A stretch of DNA of 64,000 nt from assembly GCA_963576565.1 (NCBI GenBank), contig OY755046.1, positions 56,957,471 through 57,021,470 of the forward strand. Reading direction: 5' to 3'. How positions within the stretch are numbered: the first letter of the stretch is position 1; each line of letters opens with the position of its first letter. Of this stretch, positions 12,430 through 23,151 are shown one piece after another. This DNA comes from Aspidapion aeneum (Eukaryota; Arthropoda; Insecta; Coleoptera; Brentidae). A program made the translations under genes and the position numbers. Below the pieces are notes generated by a model that was given only the letters and a program-made list of their open reading frames with translations, was not told where the DNA came from and did no database searches.

Positions 12430-13125
12430 TTGTCAAAGTTTTAACTTGTTTGTATTTTCTTTATACCTCGTGCAGTATTTGAGATGTTTAGATGAAATCT
12501 GGAACGTGTATTTAGCTTATGCCAAATATTAGGAAAAAACTACAGGGTGATATTTTTTTCGGGGTCATGTTCCTTTTTTTCCTCGGAACTTTTTTGCAGT
12601 AAGTCACTGGCAGATTCAGAAATATAAAATAAATTCCCTGTTTTATTCATAAACTTTTCGATTTCTTGCAATTTTTTGTATCTCTAAGCGTTTTTGAGAA
12701 AAAAGATAATTTGTATATTCGATTGCTATTGAGAAATGACGTAAAACTCGCATAAAATTAAAATAATGTAATGTAGTGTTTATTTTAAATTTTAATGTCA
12801 TTTATCAGGGTACAAATTTTCCTTTTTTCTATTTTTTCTCGAAAATGGTTCGAGATACAAAAAATTGTAAGAGATCAAAAAGTTTCTTAATAAAACAAAG
12901 AATTCATTTTATATTTTTCAATCTGCCATTGGCTTACTGCAAAAAAGTTCTGGGGGAAAGAAGGGGGCATGAACGCTAAAAAAATATCAGCCCGTAGTTT
13001 TTTCCCGACGTTTGACATGCTTAATCGTGCCTGCCTTGTCGCTAAAGACACGTTCCAAATTTGAGGCAAACATCTCAAAAACTGCAGGAGCTATCAACAA
13101 AAAACAAACAAAAAACTGGAACTAT
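12430..13125. mobile_element. Long imperfect palindrome (~700 bp)
   Basis: The left arm (about 12430-12690: TGCAGTATTTGAGATGTTTA, CTGGAACGTGT, CTTTTTTGCAGTAAG) recurs inverted at about 12850-13125 (GGCTTACTGCAAAAAAGTTC, ACACGTTCCAAATTTGAGGC, CATCTCAAAAACTGCAGGAG). The two 60-67 codon frames overlapping it are arm sequence, not genes. Confidence 0.7.
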
Positions 13126-13467
13126 GATAACTTGTATCGTGAAAACTAAGAATATTATATATAAGAATAGCATTTGCGGTCTTATGTTTATTTAAAGTTT
13201 TTTCTAATCATTTAGTTTTTTATTAACACCCTGTATATATAAATAATTACTTTACTTCCCTCCTATATAAATGTAAAGTTATGTAAAAGTAACATAACTC
13301 TAGAGAGTTGAGCTTTAGAAGGCTGATAGGAACTATGATAAAACCGTAGAAAAAAATTAAAAATCCTCAAAATTTTTCATATGGCATTGCAAAAGTTTTG
13401 AACAATATTCTGCATATTTTACTACTTTAAAAATTAGATATTATCCAATTCCTTCAAAAAAGAAGTG

Positions 13468-13857
13468 TAATCATAACAAAAACATTTCATGTAAAAAAAA
13501 GCCAAGTACGCGAAAATGGTATTCCTTAAAAAGAATTGAGATAAAAGTAAAGCCATGTTTAATATTGAATTGATAAATAATATAAAATTTAAAATCAATA
13601 CAAGGTTCTTACTAGTTTGGAAATGTTTTTCTAAACTTGGCTATGGCGGCTGCAAATGACTCTTAGGCACAGTGGTAAATTGAGTATAAAGAAGTTTGGC
13701 TGTAATAGCAAAGTTTAAAAAATCTTTTCAAACTAGTAAGAGCCTTTCATTTTGAAGTTTGTATTGGAGAACTTGGCTTTACTTTTATCTCAATTCTTTT
13801 TACGGAATACCATTTTCGCGTACTTGGCTTTTTTTACATGAAATGTTTTTATGATTA
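13468..13857. mobile_element. Inverted-repeat element (~390 bp)
   Basis: The left arm AATCATAACAAAAACATTTC, GCCAAGTACGCGAAAATGG, TGAGATAAAAGTAAAGCC is repeated inverted at 13770-13857. Arms are about 100 bp. Confidence 0.75.
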
Positions 13858-14065
13858 ATATTTTCTGCCGAAAACTAAATTTAAATTGATGTGTTTTAGC
13901 AGAACGTATTGGGAAACCAAAATTTAAATAAACAATTTGTCAGTATAATTTAAACCTGTCCTGCACACAGAAATGCATATCCGGGTGTTTATATAATGTG
14001 TAACTAAAATTACGAATCTACCATTCTTTTAATTTGACATTGACAGATTTTGACATCTCAAACAA

Positions 14066-14943
14066 CAGCCCCCTTAAATTAACAAGCCTGATCCTTCTTT
14101 GAAATACAACACTGTCGAAGGCTGACATTTCCATTATTTTCTATATATATTTATCGGTTTCACTACGTTCTACGTCTTCCGATATCCAATCTCCACTCGT
14201 TTGTGTTTGCCCATAATTCATCATCTAGGCCTCTTATTCTTATTTCACTGTCTATTCCTTCTATCCAGCTTCTCCTTGGCCGTCCTCGTTTTCTTCGGCC
14301 AGTTGGTTTCCATTGTAGTATTTGTTTAGGTAGTCTTTCATCATTCATTCTTTGTACATGTCCGTACCACACCAGTTGTTTTGTTCTTATATCATCCACT
14401 AAAGTACGTTCACCCACTGTCATAATTTCTCTTATTCTTTGATTTGTAACTCTTTCTCTTTTTGATTTCCCTGCTGCTCTTCTCCAATAGTCCATCTCCG
14501 TAGCGGAAAGCATTTTTTCTGTTCTATCCTTGATTGGCCATACTTGCCGTATGTAATAATACTTTTTACAGTGGTGTTATATATAAGCTTTTTGTTATGT
14601 TTTGATATACCTTGGTCCCAAATTATTCCATTTAATAAAGTTATTGCTTTTCTTCCTTGTACGTTTCGATCTTTTATAGCTTTGTCTAGTGTTCCGTCAG
14701 CTGTAATTTTTAGACCTAAGTATTTATACTCATCACAGGACTGAATTCGCTGCCCGGTATTTAAAATTAGATCCTGTTTCATTCCACCGATACACATATA
14801 CTCTGTCTTATTGAGATTAATTAAATTATTTTCTTGTCAGCCTATATTTTTTTGTTTTCAAAATAGTCAACATTTTAGATCTGTCAGCCTTCGAAACTGT
14901 TGCTATTCAACGTAGGATCAGGCTGGATAATTTAAGGGGGCTG
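14066..14943. mobile_element. Inverted-repeat element split by a LINE insertion
   Basis: The left end CAGCCCCCTTAAATTAACAA followed by GCCTGATCCTTC and GTCGAAGGCTGACA matches the inverted right end at about 14880-14943. The LINE at 14143-14824 lies inside it; without it the element would be about 190 bp. Confidence 0.75.
14143..14824 (-). mobile_element. 5'-truncated LINE, same family as 3005-4039
   Basis: Minus-strand frames 14797-14432 (MCIGGMKQDLILNTGQRIQ, KYLGLKITADGTLDKAIKDR) and 14513-14163 (EMDYWRRAAGKSKRERVTNQ, VWYGHVQRMNDERLPKQIL) match the 3 kb copy almost residue for residue. A small deletion near 14545 breaks the frame. The 3' end has a (TA)n tail at 14143-14150. Flanking 10 bp direct repeats ATTATTTTCT (14133-14142, 14825-14834) are a clean target-site duplication. 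Confidence 0.9.
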
Positions 14944-15102
14944 TGCTTAAACTAAAATTATGGGACGTTCTTTAGGCCTGATCTGCAGTTTTACTTCTTG
15001 CCGCTCACTTCTATTTCCCTCTTTCTCTAATGGAAAGAGATAAAGATACAATTTATATTTTTATCTTTTTCTATTAGAGAAGGAGGGCAATAGAATTAAG
15101 CG

Positions 15103-15655
15103 GTAAGAACTACTTGGTAACTACTTTTTCAAAAAAGTAGTTAAATTACTGACTACTAGTAGTTAAAAGTTAAAAATTTAACTACTTTTGTGATTACAAG
15201 CCACATGTATGTTGCGAATTTAAAAGTACTTCAAAAAGTGGTTAAGTACATGGTTTTAACTACTTTTAATAATTTAACTACTTTTGAGGAATTTTATTAC
15301 TTTTAAAAATATTTAACTGCTAGTAGTTTAATATAAACTCCACAAAAGTAGTTAAATTACTACAAGTAGTTAAAACCCAGTAGTTAACTACTTTTAGATG
15401 TACTTTTTGCTTTTAAAATTATTTAACTACTAGTAGTTTAATATTTTTAAAAGTAATCAAACTCCACAAAAGTAGTTGAATTACTACAAGTAGTTAAAAC
15501 CCAGTAGCTAACTACTTTTTGAAGTACTTTTTGTGATTATTTTATGCAGAATAAAAATAACCGAGTATACCTACTTGGAGAAAAAAGTAATCAGAGTACA
15601 ACTACTTTTACTGAAAAAGTAGTTAACTAATTTTGCTGTTAACTTCTGCCCAACT
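15103..15655. repeat. ACTACTTTT/AAAAGTAGT-rich inverted repeat
   Basis: The motif AAAAGTAGTTAA and its complement occur over twenty times in both orientations, with two near-identical ~100 bp tandem blocks (about 15340-15430, 15460-15540). The whole can fold back on itself many ways. No coding sequence. Confidence 0.75.
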
Positions 15656-15747
15656 TTGGATACCTGTTACATAATGGTGCATGGCAAATATCAGGGTAAA
15701 TCGCTCGGTAAATCCTTTGTTTGAATAAATGTAATTTTTGAATAAAA

Positions 15748-16138
15748 AAAGGCTCTGCTACAGAATAGCGCCCAACAAAATGAGGCAGCGCCATTTTGAG
15801 GCAAGCGATTTTGTAGCAGCTCTATTTTGTAAGGCTCTATTTTATAGCAGCGCTGTTTTGATGCACGTTGTTTTGTAGCAGCGCTATTTTGATGCGCGCT
15901 ATTTTGTAGCAGCGCTATTTTGAGCCAGCGATTGATGCGCGCGATTTTGTAGCAGCCCTATTTTGCAGGGCTCTATTTCGTAGCAGCGCTATTTTGATGC
16001 ACGCTGTTTTGTAGCAGAGCTATTTTGAAGCAGCGCTAATTTGAAGAAGCGCTATTTTATAGCTGGGCTATTTTGTAGCAGCGCCATTTTGTGTCAGCGC
16101 CATTTTGTAGCAGCGCTATTTTGTAACAGAGCCTAATT
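15748..16138. repeat. 17 bp minisatellite with inverted ends
   Basis: About twenty degenerate units of TTTTGTAGCAGCGCTAT lie between inverted ends AAAAAGGCTCTGCTACA (left) and TGTAACAGAGCCTAATTTTT (right). The flanks also share TTTTTGAAT. Confidence 0.8.
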
Positions 16139-16522
16139 TTTGAATGAAGAGAATCTGTCAATTTTCAAAAGTATCATATGGACCCCTATAATTAAAACAC
16201 ACAAATTAATTTGTCAACAAATCGACATCCAGGGTTTTATTATTTGCAAATATATGCATGTAGGTCACCATGTAGGTACACCTTCAAATTTAATGTTTAA
16301 TTAATTTGCAACAGGACGATGGGCACTGCAACAATTATTTACTATGGCAAAATATTACATAATAAATTGACCTATTATTACCTGAAAATGAATTATATAT
16401 CGAATAAAATTTAATTAAAAAATATTCAACCACGATTTGGCACCATAAAGTAGGTAGTTGAAGTTGGTTTTACTTTCAAAGAAGTTTGGGTATGGGTATT
16501 GTACAGCAGTGGAGTGCCAACC

Positions 16523-17560
16523 TAACAAGTGTTGACAGTTAACTGTTTCGTCCTCATGGGACTCCTCAGAACCCAGGTTGGTCAATGTGACACCCCTTAA
16601 GAAGTTAATCAGACCGTTTGGTCTCTCATCCTTCGTCTGTAGTGAGAAAACCCTCGCAAGTAGTGCCATCTACCGAGATACGAGAGAAACTGGAACAAGA
16701 GCGAGCAAGTATAAACTGCTATATACAGGGTGTCTCTAACAAAATCCCTAGCCGTGAGACGAGTGATTTTATCAAAAATTTCATGAGCGAAATTGCCGAA
16801 AAGCAACAAACTTGAATAAAGCTTTGAGAACAATAGTCAGTAGAAAACTGGCCGTTGCTATGACATTTTGCCAGTGTAAAACACTCAAGTGAAATAGTCA
16901 TTCAAAATAATTTCAGTATTCTGTTGCGGCATCGAACAGTAAAAATGGAAATATCTCGAAAACGACTTACTTTAGCGCATATTAACAAGACCTTTTTGGG
17001 TTAAAAAGATTCAGGAAAATATTTTCTTAACAAAAAAAGTTAAAAGTTACACTGAGAAAAAAGTTATAGTCATTTTAAACGACAAAAAGAGCATTGTAAA
17101 GCGCCCTCTAACGGCCACAGTGAAAAGGTATCCATATTTAGGTTTCGCATCCCAAAAACCCCCGAGTCCCAATTTTTAAAGTAATGCGTTGAGAAATGTA
17201 CATAAATTTTAATAAAATCGATTTTTAATTTTTAAATTCACCACCCTGTATCTCTAAAACGGAGCAATTTCGGACTAAGGTAAGTTGCTTTAAATCGACA
17301 TATTTTGACCTCAGGAATATGTGCTAAGATTTTGTACAGACCTTTTAGAGATACCCTGTATATCGATCGATGAAAAGATCGATTGCAAAGAAAAAGAAAC
17401 CATCCGTGACCTACGACAGCACTTCTGTCTTTCAGGCCAGATCAACGGTGATTAGCGACTTTAACCACCTTCCGACGTAAGTGTCAATCAGCGGAATTTT
17501 TAAGCCAATATATACTTATACTCCCATAAGGACGAAACAGTTAACTGTCAACACTTATTA
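16523..17560. mobile_element. Inverted-repeat element hosting a second element
   Basis: Ends AACAAGTGTTGACAGTTAAC plus TGTTTCGTCC (left) and the inverted match GGACGAAACAGTTAACTGTC AACACTTATT (right, about 17530-17560). The 16726-17358 element sits inside. Open frames here (60-84 codons) overlap on both strands and look like noise. Confidence 0.7.
16726..17358. mobile_element. CAGGGTGTCTCTAA-type element with TA target sites
   Basis: Starts CAGGGTGTCTCTAACAAA and ends TTTTAGAGATACCCTG, flanked by TA on both sides. The right portion (ATCTCTAAAACGGAGCAATT, TCGACATATTTTGACCTCAG) recurs at 36730-36898. About 630 bp, non-coding. Confidence 0.75.
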
Positions 17561-17569
17561 GTGGTCCAT

Positions 17570-18240
17570 TAGATCTTAGACTCCCGTGAGCTTAAGCTTT
17601 CGAGTTACCCACGGAAAAATATGAGAGTAACAAAAACTTCTTTTTACCCGATTAGTAACGTCATAAATATGTCTTACGCAATCTTTAGAATACAAATTAA
17701 TGAAACAATGATTATTATTAATATTTTTGTATACGCGACTGTTCTAGGCGCCGAAACAGGATAGATAGTTCGCGAAAGATCGCAGAGGATATATAAGCGA
17801 GTGGACATCGCCTAACCAGTCAGTCAAAGATAACGAACTGTAGTAATCGCGAGATATTAACACGAAGTTAATAAGCCGATGTCAGTAGTGAGTTATTAGT
17901 GAGTTTTAGTGACATTTTTGTACATTGAGTTATCGAAATAAATTGACAAACCCGTAACATTATAAAGAATTTTTCAAAAAATAACTAGCAGAAATGGTCG
18001 TAACTTAATTAATTGTGACCCACCCACGTATTTTAAAATAATCACCTTTCGCTTTGTAACAATTTTCATATTCAACCACCCACAACAAATTAAATTACTT
18101 TAAAATAATATGCTTTGATTTAGCCTTTCCTTTGTCAAATGTTGCTTTTGAAACATTTTCTACGCCAAACGGCAAAGGGTGTACGAACTTAATTAAATAT
18201 TCAAGCTTAATTATCTATTACAGGGTGTTTTACACACATT
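17570..18240. other. Unidentified, possible solo LTR
   Basis: Includes a TATA-like GATATATAAGCGAG (about 17788), CAGTCAGTCA and a downstream AATAAATTGACA, an order seen in LTR promoters and polyadenylation regions. I could not find matching ends or a target duplication. Confidence 0.2.
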
Positions 18241-18252
18241 AAAACATATACA

Positions 18253-18935
18253 CAGTGGCGTGTCGTATAGGGGGCCTAACAGGGTTTTACAGAGATTTCA
18301 AAATAAAGTATTAAGAAACATTGTGAATGCACCTTGGTATGTTCGAAATAGTGACCTTCATCGAGATCTACAAATCGAAACTGTAGCAGAGACTATAAAA
18401 AAGTACGCAAAAAGCCATAAAGATAGACTCCATCGGCATGTGAATGTGGAAGCAATTCAGCTTCTAGACAATACTATGCTAGTTCGAAGACTAAAAAGAG
18501 TGAAGCCGTTTGAGCTAGTAAACTAAGTGAATTGCATAAAACAAAATAATGCTATAAACACAACACAATTGTGAGTTACAGACCAAACAAAGCGGGGAGA
18601 ACTGTTGAGTGAACCCTAAGTTTAAATCTGACTTTTCTAGTAAATTAAGTTAAAACAAAATTGCTAATTAGTCTTACTGACTAGATTGTAATACAATAAA
18701 CACAGTGTGTTTGACAAAAAAAAAGTATAGGGGGCCAGGGGGGGCGAACACCCCCTCCCCCCCCCCCGCTCCTCTGCGCTTGGCGCCCCTGGCGTCCTTT
18801 GAGAAAAAAATAGAATTAATAGTGTTATTATTTTAAAAAAAGGTTTGTAATTTATTTGCCTCCCATACCTATATTTGCGCCCCTTAAGGTCTTCGCCCCC
18901 CCGCCCCCCGCCCTTTTATCCACGACACGCTACTG
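18253..18935. mobile_element. CAGTGGCG-type inverted-repeat element, interrupted
   Basis: Starts CAGTGGCGTGTCGTATAGGG and ends ATCCACGACACGCTACTG. The interior holds long C and G runs (18739-18770, 18897-18912). A Jockey-like LINE 3' end is inserted at 18277-18724. Confidence 0.7.
18277..18724 (+). mobile_element. Jockey-like LINE 3' end with target duplication
   Basis: Coding remnant to the stop at 18525: VLQRFQNKVLRNIVNAPWYV, SDLHRDLQIETVAETIKK and LLDNTMLVRRLKRVKPFEL, the C-terminal end typical of Jockey-clade reverse transcriptases. About 190 bp of 3' UTR and an A-run (18715-18724) follow. The 12 bp GTATAGGGGGCC occurs at 18265-18276 and again at 18725-18736, a clean target-site duplication. 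The apparent start codon at 18260 belongs to the host element, so this is a 5'-truncated fragment, not a gene. Confidence 0.9.
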
Positions 18936-18941
18936 CACATA

Positions 18942-20574
18942 CACCAGTATTTACTATTAAAGGGTCTACAGTCAAGCTTGCTTGACGATGAGTAACCTTA
19001 GTCTACAGTGCTACAATCCTAGGTCTACAAGTCTAGATTTTGGTTGAAGGTTTAACTTCTTTTTCCCGTGATTGCAATAGTTTTTGAGGTTTATATAAAT
19101 TGTTTATAAATACCTTGCGATATGGGTCATCTTTTTTCGTTGTAACAAAGACATTATTTCCACACAAAAGTTAGAAATAAATAAAAAGTATAATATTTTG
19201 GTTTAAAAAGGGTACCCATATAAACCTCCAAACGTCACTAGGAGATGTCCAATAAAAAACAAGACGCTAGCCCTACCAAGTCCACTTCCAATCCCTGACT
19301 TCGCATGCGTAGATCTACCAATATTATTTACCTCATGTATTAGAATAGATGTACAGGGTGATTTTCACTTGAATGATTCTAACCACATGAAAATAGAAAG
19401 TTTCAATAACCTAACGAAACCTAATCAGATCTAACCGAACCGAACCAAAGCAAAGTAAACCAATATTAAAAAAAAAAAAACTTTCCTGACTTCCTTCCCG
19501 GGATCCTAGAGGATGTGAATCCGAACCGGACCGTACCGAACCGAACCTATCCAAATCTAACCCTACCCAACTAAACCTAATTAGCAGTACGTGTTGTAGT
19601 TTAGTTTGGTTAGGTTAGGTTTGGTTCAGTTTAGTTAGGTTCGGTTTGGTTCGGTTCGGATTCACATCCTCTAGGATCCCGGGCAGGAAGTCAGGAAAGT
19701 TTTTTTTTTAAATTATTGGTTCGGTTGGGTTAGATTTGATTAGGTTTTGTTAGGTTAGGTTTTTGAAACTTTCTATTTTCATGTGGTTAGAATCATTTAA
19801 GTAAAAATCACCCTGTATTATACATGAGGTAAATAATATTGGTAGATCTGCGCATGCGAAGTCAGGGATTGAAAGTGGACTTGGTAGGGCTAGCGCCTTG
19901 TTAAAAACGGTGTAAGTCAATGTCAGTTGTCCGCTATATTTAACATGTTAATTTTTTAGAAAAGTTTTTTTTTAGTTTTAAAATTTTATTTATTTCTTTG
20001 ATTTTATTATTAATTTAATCAATAATTGCTGTACATTAATTATACCTTGTTTTATGTAATAGTTAGTGATGATTAAACCAATGTTCAATTGTTTTGGTGG
20101 ATGTGTAATTGAAAACGAATTCTAATACATCTTGTGCTTTTTACAATATTAAAAATATTGATACATATTTAATACGGTATTGCTTTTACAGACATAGTTT
20201 TACGTTATTTATGTATTATTTAGCTTTGAAAATTTTTGTATATAAGCTTTTTTATTAAACATGGATTATTTCAATTGTTTTTCGAACTTTTTAACGGGAA
20301 TCCTACGACTGCACGGACTAAATTTACAAAAAAATTACATTTTGTTTTTTATGTGGTTTTGCTTTATTTCTAAAGTTAATTTGAATTTATATGCGATAAA
20401 ACTCACCGAGAAATGCTTACTGTTATATTGCACATTAGGGTGAACCACATCTTTGCAGTTATTTGACCTGTGAGTATTAATATACACTTAAAGCGGTCGG
20501 TATCAAGTCTATAGACTTGATACTTAAACTCAGTCTAAAATGCTAAAGTTTTAAGGTCGTTGTAAATACTGGTG
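18942..20574. mobile_element. CACCAGTATTTAC-ended DNA element (copy 1)
   Basis: Begins CACCAGTATTTAC and ends GTAAATACTGGTG, flanked by TA. The body matches the shorter copy at 27676-28530 throughout (AAAGGGTCTACAGT, GAAGGTTTAACTTNTTTTTC, TTTTTCGAACTTT). A 645 bp palindrome is inserted at 19258-19902. No transposase seen. Confidence 0.8.
19258..19902. mobile_element. Near-perfect 645 bp palindromic (foldback) element
   Basis: The left arm starts AACAAGACGCTAGCCCTACC and contains GACTTCGCATGCG, CAGGGTGATTTTCACTTGAA and GGGATCCTAGAGGATG. The right arm repeats these inverted, ending at CTAGCGCCTTGTT. The arms are about 300 bp with a ~20-40 bp spacer near 19580-19600. Many GAACCGAACC/GGTTCGGTT motifs lie near the centre. 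The copy at 27676-28530 lacks it at the matching place (about 27955), giving an empty site. Confidence 0.85.
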
Positions 20575-20652
20575 TAAGTGCTTCTCTTGCTTAGTTGCTT
20601 TCTTCAGTTGCGTATGTGATTAAGGACAAGAAGATTCTTAAAATTATTTATA

Positions 20653-21625
20653 CCGGATGGGCCAAAAAAAACCGGACAATTTGTGTTTTATTATAACTTT
20701 TGAACTATACCATCGATTTTAATCAGACAAACTGAACTTGCCAGAGAATGAATTAGAGTTTTGAATAAATATATCTTTTTGTCCTCCATTTCAAAATCCA
20801 AGATGGCGGACGAAATTAAAATATACCCTTCAAAGATGCTCATTTATTCTTGTGTTGCGAACATGTTTTAATTATTTTTTTAAATCAGTAAAAAAGCTGC
20901 ATTCTTACCACGCACAACAGAATACGAATCAGTAAAATCGGTTTGGTGGGCCTTGCCAATCACGTTTGCAGTTATTTCCTTATAAATTCATTAGTACTGC
21001 ACCGATTTTGATGAAATAAAAAACATCCTAGTGAGAATTGATTGCCTTTTAAAGACTATGATTGAAATTTACAGCCATCTTAAAATTTAAGATGGCGGAT
21101 AGAATCATACTTCATTCTTCAAAATGACGTATTTATTATTTTCTGAAAATTTTTTTGTTTTTTTTTTAATTTATAGAAAAGCACTACTTTTACTTTGCAC
21201 AACGAGGTATAAATTAGTAAAATCGATGTGGTGGTTCTCAAAAAATCTGGTTTTGTTTCAGCCATTGTTTTACAGATTATACGATTGCATTGATGTTAGT
21301 GAAATAAAAGAACTCATGGTGAGAATTGATTGCTCTTTAAAACTTACGATCTAAATTTGCCGACATCTTAAAAGTTAATGCAGCTTTTTTACTGATTTAA
21401 ATAAATAATTAAAACATGTTCACAACAAAAGAATAAACGAGCATCTTTGAAGGGTCCATTTTAATTTCGTCCGCCATGTTGGATTTTAAGATGGCGGGCA
21501 AAAAAATATATTTATTCAAAACTCTGATTAATTCTCTGCCAAGTGCAGTTTGCCCCATTAAAATCGATTGTATAGTTCAAAAGTTATAATAAAAAAAAAT
21601 TGGCCGGTTTTTTTTGCCCACCCGG
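20653..21625. mobile_element. CCGGRTGGGCC foldback MITE (copy 1)
   Basis: Ends CCGGATGGGCCAAAAAAAAC (left) and TTTTTTTTGCCCACCCGG (right), both flanked by TA. The arms (about 300 bp or more) share AACTTTTGAACTATACCATC, CCAAGATGGCGGACG and CTTCAAAGATGCTCATTTAT in inverted order. A weak open frame at 21124-21354 has no recognisable content. Confidence 0.85.
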
Positions 21626-22305
21626 TATAATGGGTACTCATTCTGTTTTAGCCCGCCGCCATCCCTGAAAATTGGTGAGTACTTTGAGGTTAAAAAAATT
21701 GCGAAATTGACATTTTCAAGAATTTTCAAAATCGACACTCTAAAACACCTCATTCATGAAATATTAAAATTAGGTAACTTAATAAGTCAAAATTATTTAT
21801 AAAATGTATATTTTTTTAAGTACTAAAATTTTTTAAATAATCTTTTTTAAATCTCTATAAATGTAAGAAGTCTTTAAAAACATTAAATACTAAGCTCCTA
21901 ATATTATTTAAAAAATTATAAAAAAATCTGGACGGAGTATGTTATTCATAAAATACTTATACCTACATAAGTACATAAAAATCTATTTTAAATTAAAAAA
22001 AATATGGCTTAAGTACAAAGTTAATCTTCTAAAAGTAAAATAATTCCTAAGTATAGACGAAATATAAATAAAATCAAGAAACAAAACGACCTAATTATAT
22101 TCTAAAATAAAATGCATAAAAATGAATTAAAAATAAGTTATTTAAAATATTTTTCAGTACATTGATTAAAAACTTTTATAAAACATTTTTAAAAGAGAAA
22201 TATAGTTTTCAATTCTTGTGAATTTCTGTAAGATGCTCTTCTATAGTTTATAGTCAAATTTAATGTTTAAAGTAATAGAGTCAAAAGAGTACCTCTACCA
22301 TCCGA
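21626..22305. other. Fas3 3' flank, no other gene seen
   Basis: Very AT-rich. It should contain the 3' UTR of the long-tail Fas3 isoform; I see no unambiguous polyadenylation site. Confidence 0.4.
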
Positions 22306-22726
22306 TTATTTTTTCTTATCTTTTTTCTTGTTTTTCCCCTCCTTTTCATCTTTGTTATCTTTTTCGTCTTTATCAACTGGCGTATAAACAATTTCTGCAT
22401 ATTCAGTCTTTTCATCTTCAGTTTTAACGACTGGCTTTAACTTTTGACTGACCAAATCTAACTCAGCGTATACTACATCTTTCTTTTTATCAGTCTTTTC
22501 TTTATTTTCTTGTTTTGTACCATCCAATTCTTCATTGTTATCTTTTTCTTCTTTTTTTTCGTTCTCGTCTTCTATTGTCATCTCAGTTGTGTCAATTTGT
22601 TTGACTTCTGGCTCTTCTTCAGTTGCTACTTTATCTTTGTTCCTTTTGAAGAAAGCGGTTAGCTTAATGGGTGATAGGATTCTTCGTTCTTCTTTTGGCC
22701 GGACATCGGCACTTTCTGTGTCGCTG
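22306..22726 (-). CDS. Fas3: Fasciclin 3 terminal exon: long charged cytoplasmic tail
   Basis: The acceptor is TTTCTTTCTTTTTAG; the first C completes a Ser codon, followed by 139 codons and a stop. The tail starts SDTESADVRPKEERRILSPI, the region I recall as conserved with Drosophila Fas3. It then becomes extremely Lys/Glu/Asp-rich and probably disordered, ending KNKKKDKKK. Tail residues 84-89 (VVYAEL), 107-112 (TEYAEI) and 112-117 (IVYTPV) place three tyrosines in Y-x-x-hydrophobic contexts; the first and third fit the loose V/I-x-Y-x-x-L/V pattern of ITIM-like SH2-phosphatase sites. There is no PDZ-like C-terminus, unlike the 31086-31252 tail. The open frame upstream of 22726 (MFFFLF...) is intron. 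Confidence 0.87.
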
Positions 22727-22786
22727 CTAAAAAGAAAGAAAAACATTTTTATCTAATACGTATCTATAGAGCACAATGTTACTGTA

Positions 22787-23149
22787 CAGCGTGTCCCATT
22801 TTCGATGGGATTAAATGGGATACTCGGTTGTTATTAAAGATATCGATTTTCTGATTGCACCTTACCGTGCTCTTTTTTTGAGCCCTTAAAAATGGTGTAA
22901 TCAGATTTTTGCTATACCCCGTGGATTCGCTAATACATTTTTAATTTACTGCCATAAAAAGATTTCTACAGAATAAAAATATCTTGCAAAATAAGCGAGA
23001 TATAAGAGATTATTAAAAATGCAATTTTTTCAAAAACCACGGGGTATAGCGAAAATCTGATTACACCATTTTTAAGGTCTCAAAAAAAAAAGAGCACGGT
23101 TAGGTGCAATCAGTTTCCCATTTAATCCCATCGAAAATGGGACACGCTG
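22787..23149. mobile_element. CAGCGTGTCCC inverted-repeat MITE
   Basis: Ends CAGCGTGTCCCATTTTCGAT and ATCGAAAATGGGACACGCTG are exact inverses, with TA on both sides. Inner arms share GTGTAATCAGATTTTTGC and GCGAAAATCTGATTACAC. A partial relative lies at 9130-9275. Confidence 0.9.
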
Positions 23150-23151
23150 TA

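Noticed and set aside
16415..16901. Overlapping 60-84 codon frames on both strands.
   Set aside because: They cover the inverted ends and interior of two nested non-coding elements.
19258..19902. Considered as an assembly-made hairpin.
   Set aside because: The arms differ at scattered sites and a clean empty site exists at 27676-28530, which favours a real mobile element.
22535..22756. Plus-strand open frame of 73 codons.
   Set aside because: It is the antisense of the Fas3 long-tail exon.
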